Source: Pusillimonas caeni (lineage in GTDB: Bacteria; Pseudomonadota; Gammaproteobacteria; Burkholderiales; Burkholderiaceae_B). Taken from it: a DNA stretch of 64,000 nucleotides. The notes under the pieces were generated by a model that saw nothing but the letters and a program-made list of their open reading frames with translations, did no database searches and had not been told where the DNA came from. Every line of letters begins with the position of its first letter. The first letter of the stretch is position 1. Positions 17,686 through 25,939 of this stretch are shown here, piece after piece. The stretch is taken from the NCBI RefSeq assembly GCF_003545815.1, contig NZ_PDUW01000002.1, forward strand, positions 620,001 to 684,000. Reading direction: 5' to 3'. The translations under genes were made by a program, and so were the position numbers.

Positions 17686-18588
17686 ATGACAGATATTTTG
17701 TATAGCTTCTGGCACCTGGTGCCGGTGACGCTGGTCCAGAGCCTCATGTATGCCACCGTTGCGTTCGGCATCATGATTCCCTTTCGCATTCTTTCCTTGC
17801 CCGACCTGACCTGCGAAGGCAGCCTGCCCCTGGGCGGCTGCCTGACCGCCGCACTGCTGGCGACGGGCTTCAATCCCTACGGGGCCACGCTGCTGGCCGT
17901 CCTCGCCGGAGCATTGGCGGGCGCCACGACCGCATGGCTGCATCTGCGCTTCCGCATCCATTCGCTGCTGGCCGGCATACTGGTGTTCACCATGCTGTGG
18001 AGCGTGAACCTGCGCGTGCTGGGCAAGCCCAACGCGCCTCTGCCCGGCGAGGCCAATGTGTTCGACGCCTTGTCGCCTGGGATTCTCATGTCGGATTGGC
18101 TGCAAGTGGGGCTGTTGGGGGCGCTCGCGGTGGCCGGCACGCTGGCCCTGATCTGGCTGTTCCGCACCGAGATCGGTCTGTCGATGCGCTGCGTGGGCGT
18201 CAACGAAAGGCTGGCGCCCGCGCTGGCGATACGGTCGGCGGTGTACATCGTGGGCGGCTTCGCGCTGGCCAACGCCATCGTCGCCTTCGGCGGCGCGCTG
18301 CTGGTGCAGCAGCAAGGCTACGCCGACGTCACCATGGGCTTCGGCGTCCTGATCAACGGCCTGGCCGCCCTGATCGTGGGCGAGGCCATCGTCGGACGGC
18401 ACACGGTGGTCAGGCAGATGTGCGCGCCCCTGGTGGGCGCCATCGTGTACTACCAACTGGTGTCGCTGGGACTGGCCACCGGCCTGCACCCCTCCGACCT
18501 CAAGTTCCTCACCGGCTTGTTCGTCATCGCCACCCTGGCCCTGCCCCGTCTGCTGCGGCGCGGCGAGGGCAGTGCGCTGGGCTTGTGA
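17686..18588 (+). CDS. ABC transporter permease
   Basis: 300-residue polytopic membrane protein with about eight helices of the BPD_transp_2 (LivH/RbsC) superfamily. PFRILSLPDLTCEGSLPLGG near the N-terminus and GLSMRCVGVNERLAPALAI, the cytoplasmic coupling region, are typical. It forms the channel with the ATPase and binding protein encoded upstream. The racemase gene begins within its stop codon (TGATG). Confidence 0.92.
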   Translation: MTDILYSFWHLVPVTLVQSLMYATVAFGIMIPFRILSLPDLTCEGSLPLGGCLTAALLATGFNPYGATLLAVLAGALAGATTAWLHLRFRIHSLLAGILVFTMLWSVNLRVLGKPNAPLPGEANVFDALSPGILMSDWLQVGLLGALAVAGTLALIWLFRTEIGLSMRCVGVNERLAPALAIRSAVYIVGGFALANAIVAFGGALLVQQQGYADVTMGFGVLINGLAALIVGEAIVGRHTVVRQMCAPLVGAIVYYQLVSLGLATGLHPSDLKFLTGLFVIATLALPRLLRRGEGSALGL

Positions 18589-19346
18589 TGAGTGCGGGCC
18601 AACCGGTTGTCCCCATGCGCCGCATCGGGCTGGTGGGCGGCATGAGCTGGGAGTCCAGCGCCTTGTACTACCGCCTGCTCAACCAGGCGGTGCAGCGCGA
18701 ACTGGGCGGCCATCACAACGCCGTCAGCATCATGGTGACGCTGGATTTCCAGGTGCTGGTCGATGCGGCGGGGCGGGGCGACTGGAACGAGGTGGCGGGC
18801 CATGTCGGCGGCGCCGCGAACCAGCTGGAGCGGGCGGGCGCCGACTTCATGCTGCTGACCGCCAATACGGCCCACCAGGTGTTCGACGCCTTGCCAGGCT
18901 ACACCCGTCTTCCCGCCCTGCACATCGGCGCGCCCACGGCGCGCGCGCTAAAGAGCGCCGGCCATGCGCGAGTGGGCATCGTAGGCACCCGCCACGTCAC
19001 CGAGTCTTCCTTCTACGCGGACTGGATGAGCCGGCACGCGGGCATCGAGGTCGTGCCGCCCGAGGCCGCGGACAGGCAGTGGCTGGACGCGGTAATCTTC
19101 GACGAACTGGCCAGGGGCCGCGTCCATGCCGAGTCGCGCACGGCCTTGCTGGCCATGCTTGATAGAATGCGGCTGGCCGGGCTGGATGCCGTCATCGTGG
19201 CGTGCACCGAGCTGCCGCTGCTGCTGGCGGCGGAAGGCCCGGCGCCGGCCCTGCCGTGCTTCGATACGGTGGCCTTGCACGTCGCCATGGCGGTGGACGT
19301 TGCGTTGGGGCGTGCGCACATTGCTTGCGGGGAGGATGCTTCGTAA
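18588..19346 (+). CDS. Aspartate/glutamate racemase family protein
   Basis: 252 residues. RRIGLVGGMSWESSALYYRLLN is the conserved N-terminus of YgeA-type Asp/Glu racemases. The two catalytic thiols are expected in the segments MLLTANTAHQ and VIVACTELPLLL: the second Cys is present, but the first reads Thr-Ala-Asn-Thr. The family normally has Asn/Thr followed by Cys here in many members, and Thr in YgeA-like ones that act on L-homoserine or use one thiol. It may therefore have altered specificity. Co-transcribed with the ABC importer. Confidence 0.88.
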   Translation: MSAGQPVVPMRRIGLVGGMSWESSALYYRLLNQAVQRELGGHHNAVSIMVTLDFQVLVDAAGRGDWNEVAGHVGGAANQLERAGADFMLLTANTAHQVFDALPGYTRLPALHIGAPTARALKSAGHARVGIVGTRHVTESSFYADWMSRHAGIEVVPPEAADRQWLDAVIFDELARGRVHAESRTALLAMLDRMRLAGLDAVIVACTELPLLLAAEGPAPALPCFDTVALHVAMAVDVALGRAHIACGEDAS

Positions 19347-19372
19347 GCTGGACAATTTAGGGAGTGGGTGGA

Positions 19373-20263
19373 ATGGCTGATGACAATGCGCTGGCAGCGC
19401 CGGCCGAGGCAGGCGACGTCAAGGAAAAAAAGGGAATTCAGTCGGTCGAGGTCGGCGTGCGCGTCATCGATGCCCTGGCAGGCGCGCCGCGACAACTTCC
19501 CCTGCGTGAAATCGGCCGCCTGGCGGGTATTTCCGCCAGCCAGGCGCACCGCTACCTGACCAGCTTCCAGAAAAGCGGCGTCGTCGTCCAGGACGCCGCC
19601 ACCGGCCATTACGGCCTGGGCACCCGCGCCTTGCGGTGGGGCGTGGCGGCCATGAGCCAGACCGACCTGTTCACCCTCTCGTCCGAGGCGCTGGACCGCA
19701 TCTGCGAACAGTTCGACATGACCGGCCTGCTGTGCGTCTGGGGCGAATACGGCCCCACCTGTGTGCGGCTCAAGCGCAGTACCTTCCTGACCGGAACCGA
19801 CCTTGGCCTGGGCTCGGTCTTTCCCTTGATTTCATCCGCGTCGGGCATGGTGTTCCTGGCCCACCTGCCGCGCGCCATCACCGAGCCGTTGATCAAGACC
19901 GAGCGCGAGCGCGCCCGCAAGCGGGGCGAGCCGCCGGTCGACATGGCGGCCATCAAGCAGCGCTGCGAATTCATCCGGCGCGAGGGCTATTCGCTCGGGC
20001 TGGGGCACTACGTCAGCAATATTTCGGCCATGGCGGCCCCCATCCTGGACTACCAGGGCAATGTATCGGCCGTGCTCACCTTGATCTTCAGGGACGATCC
20101 GGGTGTCAGCGATCCGCCCGACCGGGCGGCCAGAATTGCCGTGCTGCTGGAGGAAACGCAGGGCGTCTCGCGCTCGGTCGGCTGGAAGCCGACGCTCGAA
20201 GCGGATGCAGCGGGCGAATCGGCTCCGCCGCGGCGCACCAGGCGGCGGGCCGCGGTCAACTGA
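19373..20263 (+). CDS. IclR family transcriptional regulator
   Basis: 296 residues: N-terminal winged helix-turn-helix (LPLREIGRLAGISASQAHRYL, about residues 38-60), then an IclR effector-binding GAF-like domain. ATG at 19373 has GGGAG 8 bases upstream; a GTG nine bases earlier is in frame. Last gene of the rightward transporter-racemase set, so it probably controls that operon and perhaps the divergent catabolic cluster. Its stop overlaps the end of the convergent PLP enzyme gene by 8 bases. Confidence 0.9.
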   Translation: MADDNALAAPAEAGDVKEKKGIQSVEVGVRVIDALAGAPRQLPLREIGRLAGISASQAHRYLTSFQKSGVVVQDAATGHYGLGTRALRWGVAAMSQTDLFTLSSEALDRICEQFDMTGLLCVWGEYGPTCVRLKRSTFLTGTDLGLGSVFPLISSASGMVFLAHLPRAITEPLIKTERERARKRGEPPVDMAAIKQRCEFIRREGYSLGLGHYVSNISAMAAPILDYQGNVSAVLTLIFRDDPGVSDPPDRAARIAVLLEETQGVSRSVGWKPTLEADAAGESAPPRRTRRRAAVN

Positions 20264-21449
20264 GCGCCGGTTCGGCGGCGTGCACGTAGGCATCCAGCGC
20301 CGACGATAGATCGCGCCATAGGCACTCGGGGTCCTCCAGGCCGGCATGCAGGCGCAGCAGGGGGCCTCGGGCCTGCCATGGAGCGGTCGTGCGCAACGGC
20401 GCATCGACCGGCAGGGCCAGGCTTTCGTAGCCGCCCCAAGAAAGGCCTATGCCGAAAAGCTGCAGACTGTCGAAAGCCCGGGCCAGAGCGTGTTCCTGCT
20501 CGGCCATGGGCTTGAGCACCACGCCGAACAGGCCGCTCGCGCCTTTGAAATCGCGCTTCCAGCAGGCATGGCCCGCCGCCTCGGGCAGGGCGGGGTGCAA
20601 CACTTGGCTGACGGCGGGATGGCACTGCAGGCGCTGCGCCAGCAAGAGGGCGGTTTCCTGATGGCGCTGCAGGCGGACCGACAAGGTGCGCAAGCCGCGC
20701 AGGGCCAGGTAGAGGTCGTCGGGCCCGGCGGTCTGGCCGAAGTCGTGGGCGCCGGCCTGCAGGGTGGGCCAGGCCCGCGCATTGGCGGTGGCCGCACCCA
20801 GTATGGCGTCGGAATGGCCCACCAGATATTTGGTGGCGGCATGGATGGACACGTCCACGCCGTGCTCGAAAGGCTTGAAATACAGCGGCGTGGCCCAGGT
20901 GTTGTCCATCATGACAATCGCCCCCTGCCTGTGGGCCGCCGCCGCGATGGCTGGAATGTCGCCGACCTCGAAAGTCTGGGAGCCCGGCGACTCCACATAC
21001 ACCACACGGGTATTGGCGCGCAGGCGCGAAGCGATGTCGGCGCCTTCGAGCGGCGCAAAGAAAGTCACTTCCACACCCAGGCGCGCCAGGGTGGCGCAGG
21101 CGAAGGTCCGAGTGGGGCCATAGACGTTGTCCGTCATCAGCACGTGATCGCCGGGCGCTAGAAAGGCCAGCAGCGCGTGCGTGCAGGCGGCCAGCCCGGA
21201 GGGAAAGACGATGGCCCCGTGCGCATTCTCCAGTTCGGCCAGCATGTCGGCGAAGGCGCGGGTCGTGGGCGTGCCGAAGCGGGCGTAGTGGCCATAGGGG
21301 TTGCCGCCGCTTCGGCTGCGCCGCCAGTCGTCGTAGGAGTCGACCAGCAGCGTCGAGGCGCGGCAGGCCGGCGTATTGACCAGGCCGCCGAAGCCGGCCG
21401 GCGCGCGGCCCGCGTGAATCAGAAGGGTGTCGTCGTGGGAAGTGCTCAT
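20256..21449 (-). CDS. PLP-dependent Cys/Met metabolism enzyme (cystathionine beta-lyase-like)
   Basis: 397 residues of the trans-sulfuration family. PSGLAACTHALLAFLAPGDHVL, the aspartate region IVMMDNTWATPLYFKP and the Schiff-base lysine in SIHAATKYLVGHSD are all present. Members cleave or exchange the side chain of cystathionine, cysteine or methionine; this one is nearest cystathionine beta-lyase by pattern. An in-frame ATG at 21458 would add 3 residues. Divergent from an Lrp-type regulator, its likely controller. Confidence 0.88.
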   Translation of the reverse strand: MSTSHDDTLLIHAGRAPAGFGGLVNTPACRASTLLVDSYDDWRRSRSGGNPYGHYARFGTPTTRAFADMLAELENAHGAIVFPSGLAACTHALLAFLAPGDHVLMTDNVYGPTRTFACATLARLGVEVTFFAPLEGADIASRLRANTRVVYVESPGSQTFEVGDIPAIAAAAHRQGAIVMMDNTWATPLYFKPFEHGVDVSIHAATKYLVGHSDAILGAATANARAWPTLQAGAHDFGQTAGPDDLYLALRGLRTLSVRLQRHQETALLLAQRLQCHPAVSQVLHPALPEAAGHACWKRDFKGASGLFGVVLKPMAEQEHALARAFDSLQLFGIGLSWGGYESLALPVDAPLRTTAPWQARGPLLRLHAGLEDPECLWRDLSSALDAYVHAAEPALS

Positions 21450-21546
21450 GAGAAACATGATAGGCCGCGAACCACGAAGTTTTATTGCTATTTTTGGCTG
21501 AGTGACGCGATAATAGGAAATTATTTTTCTTGTTTACGTCATTTTT

Positions 21547-21561
21547 GGAAAATATATTTCC
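21547..21561. promoter_or_regulatory. AT-rich dyad, possible Lrp-type site
   Basis: GGAAAATATATTTCC is a near-perfect 15-base palindrome, the length of typical Lrp/AsnC half-sites. It lies just before the lrp-like gene, in the AT-rich intergenic region shared with the divergent PLP enzyme. Autoregulation is plausible but untested. Confidence 0.4.
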
Positions 21562-21577
21562 AACCATGCGCCACCCC

Positions 21578-22042
21578 ATGGACAAACTCGACCGCCTCGT
21601 CCTCGAGCAGCTTCAGGCAGATTGCTCCCTGCCCATCAACGACCTGGCCGAGCGCGTGGGCTTGAGTCCTACAGCCTGCTGGCGGAGGGTGCAGAAGCTT
21701 GAAGAGCGCGGCGTCATCCGGGCTCGCGTCGCGCTGCTGGACGGCGCCCGCCTGAACGTGGGCGTGACGGTATTCGTAGCGGTGCGCACCAGCCGGCACG
21801 ACGCCCGCTGGCTCGAGCAGTTTCACGCGGCGGTGGCCACCATCCCCGAGGTGGTCGAGCTGTACCGCATGTCGGGCGACACCGACTACCTGATGCGGGT
21901 GGTGGTGCCCGACGTCGCCGCCTACGACCAGGTCTACAAGCGCCTCATCCGCATGGCCGAACTGGCCGACGTCAGCTCCAGCTTCGCCATGGAGCAGATC
22001 AAGTACACCACGGCGCTGCCGCTGGATTATCTGCCCGAGTGA
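21578..22042 (+). CDS. Lrp/AsnC family transcriptional regulator
   Basis: 154 residues from MDKLDRLVLEQLQADCSLPI, the usual Lrp opening; helix-turn-helix in LAERVGLSPTACWRRVQKLEERG, followed by the RAM effector-binding domain (VPDVAAYDQVYKRLIRM). An upstream ATG at 21566 would add four residues; neither has a clear Shine-Dalgarno sequence. Divergent from the trans-sulfuration-family gene, whose amino-acid product is a plausible effector. Confidence 0.9.
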   Translation: MDKLDRLVLEQLQADCSLPINDLAERVGLSPTACWRRVQKLEERGVIRARVALLDGARLNVGVTVFVAVRTSRHDARWLEQFHAAVATIPEVVELYRMSGDTDYLMRVVVPDVAAYDQVYKRLIRMAELADVSSSFAMEQIKYTTALPLDYLPE

Positions 22043-22061
22043 ACGGCGCAATCGTCTCCGT

Positions 22062-23006
22062 CTACAAGTCGAGCGTCAATTCACTTGTCAGCGAGCCCGA
22101 GCAACATATCATCATCGTGGTATTCGCCTCTTTCTCGTCCTGGCTCAATACAAGGTCGCGATGATCGGGGATGCCGGCCAGTACCGGCGTTTCGCACATG
22201 CCGCAGACGCCTTGCTGGCAGGATGAAGGCACATCCACGCCGGCCAGTCTGAGTGCATCGAGTATGGTCTGCCCTTGAGGCACGGAAATGCTGCGATCGC
22301 TGCGGGCCAGGCGTACGGTATAGCCGCCTTCGGTGGCAAGCGCCTGCGTCGTGGCGAAGTACTCCAGGTGCACGCGCGCCGGAGCGATGGCCGAGCAGGC
22401 TTCTTGGTACGCTTCGAGCATGGGCCCCGGGCCGCAGCAATAGAAATGGCTGTCGTCGGGCGCGCAGGCGACCATGCGTGGAATATCCAAATGCCTGCCG
22501 CCCGATTCGTCGTCGAAATGCAAGTGTACGCGATCCGCCCATTTCGGGGTGTCGATCAGGTCGAGCAGGGCGGCGGCATTCCGGCTGCGCGCGCCATAGT
22601 ACAGCGTCCATGGCAGTCCCAGCCGATCAAGCCGCTGAATCATGCACCAAAGCGGCGTGATGCCGATGCCGCCGGCAATGAACACGCTATGAGAGGCTTG
22701 CTCGTCCAGCCGGAAATCATTTTTCGGCGGACTGATGGACATCACGCTGCCGACCCGCGCGAACTCATGCATCCATCGGGAGCCTCCCCGGCTTTTGGCG
22801 TCTTTCTGTATGCCCACCACATAGCGGTGCCGCTCGCTCGAGTCATTGAGCAGAGAATAGCTTCGGCAAAGGCCGCCGGGCATGTGTATGTCTATATGAG
22901 CCCCGGGCTCGAAGGGCGCCATGGCCGCGCCATCGAGCGTCCGCAATTCGAATAGCAGCACGCCCTCGGCGGTGTAGGTGATGGAATGGATGCGAGCGTG
23001 GAGCAT
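22062..23006 (-). CDS. PDR/VanB-type oxygenase reductase subunit
   Basis: 314 residues: an N-terminal FMN/FAD-binding ferredoxin-reductase barrel (RSYSLLNDSSE), an NAD-binding domain (FIAGGIGITPLWCMI, YYCCGPGPM-type motif) and a C-terminal plant-type [2Fe-2S] ferredoxin domain, SSCQQGVCGMCETPVLAG plus the last Cys in MICCSGS. This is the single-protein electron donor of phthalate/vanillate-type Rieske oxygenases. It is the last gene of the leftward aromatic operon and should reduce the oxygenase encoded at 27300-28526. Confidence 0.92.
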   Translation of the reverse strand: MLHARIHSITYTAEGVLLFELRTLDGAAMAPFEPGAHIDIHMPGGLCRSYSLLNDSSERHRYVVGIQKDAKSRGGSRWMHEFARVGSVMSISPPKNDFRLDEQASHSVFIAGGIGITPLWCMIQRLDRLGLPWTLYYGARSRNAAALLDLIDTPKWADRVHLHFDDESGGRHLDIPRMVACAPDDSHFYCCGPGPMLEAYQEACSAIAPARVHLEYFATTQALATEGGYTVRLARSDRSISVPQGQTILDALRLAGVDVPSSCQQGVCGMCETPVLAGIPDHRDLVLSQDEKEANTTMMICCSGSLTSELTLDL

Positions 23007-23041
23007 GTTTCTATCTGTATGCAGCGGGTGGGCGTCGGCCG

Positions 23042-24211
23042 TTACTGGGTTCCAACGGGATTCTTGACCGCCTTCATGGCGTCGAACTCCACGTTGTAGA
23101 GCTGGCCATCCACTTTCTCCACCTTTCTGAGATAGACGTTCTGGATGATGTCGCGGGTTTCGGCGTCTATTGTCACCGGCCCCCGCGGGCTTTCGAACTG
23201 CACGCCTTTCATGGCGGCAAGCAGCGCATCGCCGCCTTTGGCGCCTCCGGCCCTCTTGAAGGCTTCGTAGATCACGTGCATGCCGTCATAGCCCGCAATG
23301 GACATGAAGTTGGGCCGGTTTCCGCCATTTGCCTTGCCGTACGCTTCGACGAACTGTTTGTTGACCTCGGTGGGGTGGGCGGCCGAATAATGGTGGGAGG
23401 TGACGATCCCCAGCGCCACGTCGCCCATGTCGTTGAGGATATCGTCGCCCACCATGTCTCCCGTGCCGATCAGCTTGATGCCCGCTTTGCCGAGCCCCCG
23501 GTCGTTGAATTCCTTCATGACGGCCAGCCCCGAAGATTCCGCGACGAACACGAACAATGCGTCGGGAGCCTGGTTGCGCACCCGCTGCAATGCCGGGCCG
23601 AAGTCGGGATTGCTCATCGGAACGCGCAATGATTCGACCACTTCTCCGCCCGCTCCAGAAAAATACTTCTTGAAGGCGGCTTCGGTATCATGTCCAGGTC
23701 CGTAATCCGTCACGAGGGTCATGACCCTCTTGACTCCATTGGCGGGAGCCCATTTGGCAATGCCCATCGCTACCTGCGGCATGGTGAAGCTGGAGCGGAC
23801 GATATAAGGCGATGCGTCGATCACACGGGACGTCGCGGCCACCATGACAACCATGGGGGTCTTTGACTGGGTCGCAATGGGGGCCGCTGCCAATGCCAAG
23901 GGAGTCAATCCGAAACCAGCCAGCACATCGACCTTTTCGTTGACCACCAGCTCCTGCGCAAGCCGCTTGGTCGATTCGGGCGCCGCGACGTCGTCCTTGA
24001 CGATGAGCTGGACCTTCTTTCCATTGATCGTATCGCCATGCAGCGCCATATAGAGCCGTGCGCCCGCTGTCACTTGCTGGCCGCTGGGGCCGAAATGACC
24101 TGTCATCGGCAATATGAGCCCTATCTTGAGCGTATCGCCCGCAAACGCAGTGGCCGCCGCCGTGGCGGCGATCAGGAGCCCCGCGGCGCGTATGAATAGT
24201 CTTGTTCTCAT
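23042..24211 (-). CDS. LivK-type ABC transporter substrate-binding protein
   Basis: 389 residues with a signal peptide (MRTRLFIRAAGLLIAATAAATAFA) and the peripla_BP_6 opening LKIGLILPMTGHFGPSGQQV. Within an aromatic catabolic operon it most likely binds an aromatic acid or ester rather than an amino acid; related binding proteins for benzoate-type compounds are known. No permease or ATPase is adjacent. AGGAGAG lies 10 or so bases upstream of the chosen start. Confidence 0.88.
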   Translation of the reverse strand: MRTRLFIRAAGLLIAATAAATAFAGDTLKIGLILPMTGHFGPSGQQVTAGARLYMALHGDTINGKKVQLIVKDDVAAPESTKRLAQELVVNEKVDVLAGFGLTPLALAAAPIATQSKTPMVVMVAATSRVIDASPYIVRSSFTMPQVAMGIAKWAPANGVKRVMTLVTDYGPGHDTEAAFKKYFSGAGGEVVESLRVPMSNPDFGPALQRVRNQAPDALFVFVAESSGLAVMKEFNDRGLGKAGIKLIGTGDMVGDDILNDMGDVALGIVTSHHYSAAHPTEVNKQFVEAYGKANGGNRPNFMSIAGYDGMHVIYEAFKRAGGAKGGDALLAAMKGVQFESPRGPVTIDAETRDIIQNVYLRKVEKVDGQLYNVEFDAMKAVKNPVGTQ

Positions 24212-24285
24212 GTTGTCTCTCTCTCCTGCGATCGTATGTCGCATGTTGTCGTATTCAAAGGGAGCCGCTTGCTTGTCCGGCCTCT

Positions 24286-25803
24286 TTACCGATTTGCTGC
24301 CTGCTTGCTGCGAGGGATTTCCAGTCCGGCATCTTCAAAGAACCGGTCCAGGAAATCCAGCGGCTCGCGTCGCCACCCGACCGCGGGCCGAATCGTGTCT
24401 CCGAATTCGAGATAGTTGTCCTGCTCTGCCCGATAAGGGTCCCATCGCGGTAATCCGGCAGCATTCGGATCGCCATCGGCGGCGAATGCGGCCCAGGCTT
24501 TCATCATGGCTTGGGAATGGGCGATGTCGACGTCGTCGAAAACGGCTTGTTCCCCGGGATAGCGGGCGGCCAGGTTCCCAAATACGTAATGCACCTCCTG
24601 GCCGTGGTGAGGGCCATCGTCGCGATGCGCGCGACGCCGGGTGAATACATACCGCCATGTGCGCGGCTCTAGGGCGGCCATCGACTGGGCCAGAAGCCGG
24701 GCCCCGTAGTCGAATTGAGTGTCGCCGAACAGCTGCGCGACACGTTGACGGACCTGGCTGTTCTCTTTGGCAGGGTACAGTTCGAGTGCGTGCGTGGCGG
24801 AGGCGCGGGGAAAGTTGGCGTGGACCAGAGCCAAATATTGCTCGACGGTGTCGATCGGCCAGGGCGCGGTGGCCTCGGTGCCTTCGTCGGCGTTGGTTCC
24901 GACGATGATGGGCATGGGGCGCAGGCGGCCGCTCTTGAAGACAGGCCGTTCGTCTTCAGGAATGATCCAGCCGTCGCGGATCGGCCTCAACACGCGCGGG
25001 GTGGTAAGGCCTCGTACTTTGGGCGCCAGTAGTGAAGTGCGGGCCAGAACTTCAGCGCCGGTCAGGGCACGAAGCGCATCAATGTCGTGGCCTAGCACGA
25101 TACCCGCGGCTTCGGCCTCCTGCAGTGAAACCAGGGGCCGCGCGGCGCCCGGGCTTTCCAGTATGGCTCTCTCGAAAAGGCGTTCGCCCATCGGAGATGC
25201 AAGCAGCAGCGAGATCGAGGCCGACCCGGCGGACACGCCGAAGGCGGTGACGCGCTCGGGATCGCCGCCGAATGCGGCGATATTTTCTTTGACCCATTGC
25301 AGGGCAAGAATCTGGTCGAGCAAGCCGTAGTTGCCCGACGATGCGTGGGACGATTCCAGCGTAAGCTTAGGATGGGCCAGAAAGCCGAACAGGCCGACGC
25401 GGTAATTGATGGTGACGACGACCACGCCTTGCCGGGCCAGGGCTGTGCCGTCCAGGCGCTCTTCGGACCCGCTGCCGGATACATAGCTGCCTCCGTGTAT
25501 CCACACCATGACGGGCGCCTTGCTCGCCTCGCGCGGACTCCAGATATTAAGGTAAAGACAATCTTCGCTTTGCCGCGGCGCGCGCGAGCCCACCTCCAGG
25601 GTCTGGGGACAGTCCGGCGCGAAGGCGGTGGCGGGGCGGATCCCCGGCCAGGGCCGCACAGGCGCCGGGGGCCGCCACCGAAGCGGGCCGACCGGAGGCT
25701 GGGCATACGGTATCCCCTTGAAGACCCGGATGGCGTCGTCCGCCATGGCGCCTGATACGATGCCGGCCGCGGTATGAATTTCAAGTTCAGATGCGTGATT
25801 CAA
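24286..25803 (-). CDS. Type B carboxylesterase
   Basis: 505 residues of the carboxylesterase/cholinesterase family with SEDCLYLNIW, the oxyanion segment WIHGGSY and the nucleophile motif FGVSAGSAS (Ser191; family usually GESAG). The charge-relay acid is in GTNADEGTEA and the His later in VHYVFGN. I chose a TTG start at 25803 because GGAGAC precedes it and no in-frame ATG lies before the family motif; ATG at residue 20 would cut the first strands. No signal peptide, so cytosolic. It probably releases an aromatic acid from an ester for the Rieske oxygenase of the same operon. Confidence 0.85.
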   Translation of the reverse strand: MNHASELEIHTAAGIVSGAMADDAIRVFKGIPYAQPPVGPLRWRPPAPVRPWPGIRPATAFAPDCPQTLEVGSRAPRQSEDCLYLNIWSPREASKAPVMVWIHGGSYVSGSGSEERLDGTALARQGVVVVTINYRVGLFGFLAHPKLTLESSHASSGNYGLLDQILALQWVKENIAAFGGDPERVTAFGVSAGSASISLLLASPMGERLFERAILESPGAARPLVSLQEAEAAGIVLGHDIDALRALTGAEVLARTSLLAPKVRGLTTPRVLRPIRDGWIIPEDERPVFKSGRLRPMPIIVGTNADEGTEATAPWPIDTVEQYLALVHANFPRASATHALELYPAKENSQVRQRVAQLFGDTQFDYGARLLAQSMAALEPRTWRYVFTRRRAHRDDGPHHGQEVHYVFGNLAARYPGEQAVFDDVDIAHSQAMMKAWAAFAADGDPNAAGLPRWDPYRAEQDNYLEFGDTIRPAVGWRREPLDFLDRFFEDAGLEIPRSKQAANR

Positions 25804-25939
25804 TTTTGTCTCCGTGCTGCATGCCGATGGTCGTGCTGCGATGCCGGCCGTTCTTGAAGCCAATCTAATGGACAGGGGCGCTGCTGGACAGAGTCCCGCG
25901 ATGCTAGCTGATATATCGAAATGCTATAGAGCGGCCGGA

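Noticed and set aside
24286-25803. Esterase from an upstream longer start (25863)
   Set aside because: The 20 extra residues have no family similarity and the TTG at 25803 has a better ribosome site.
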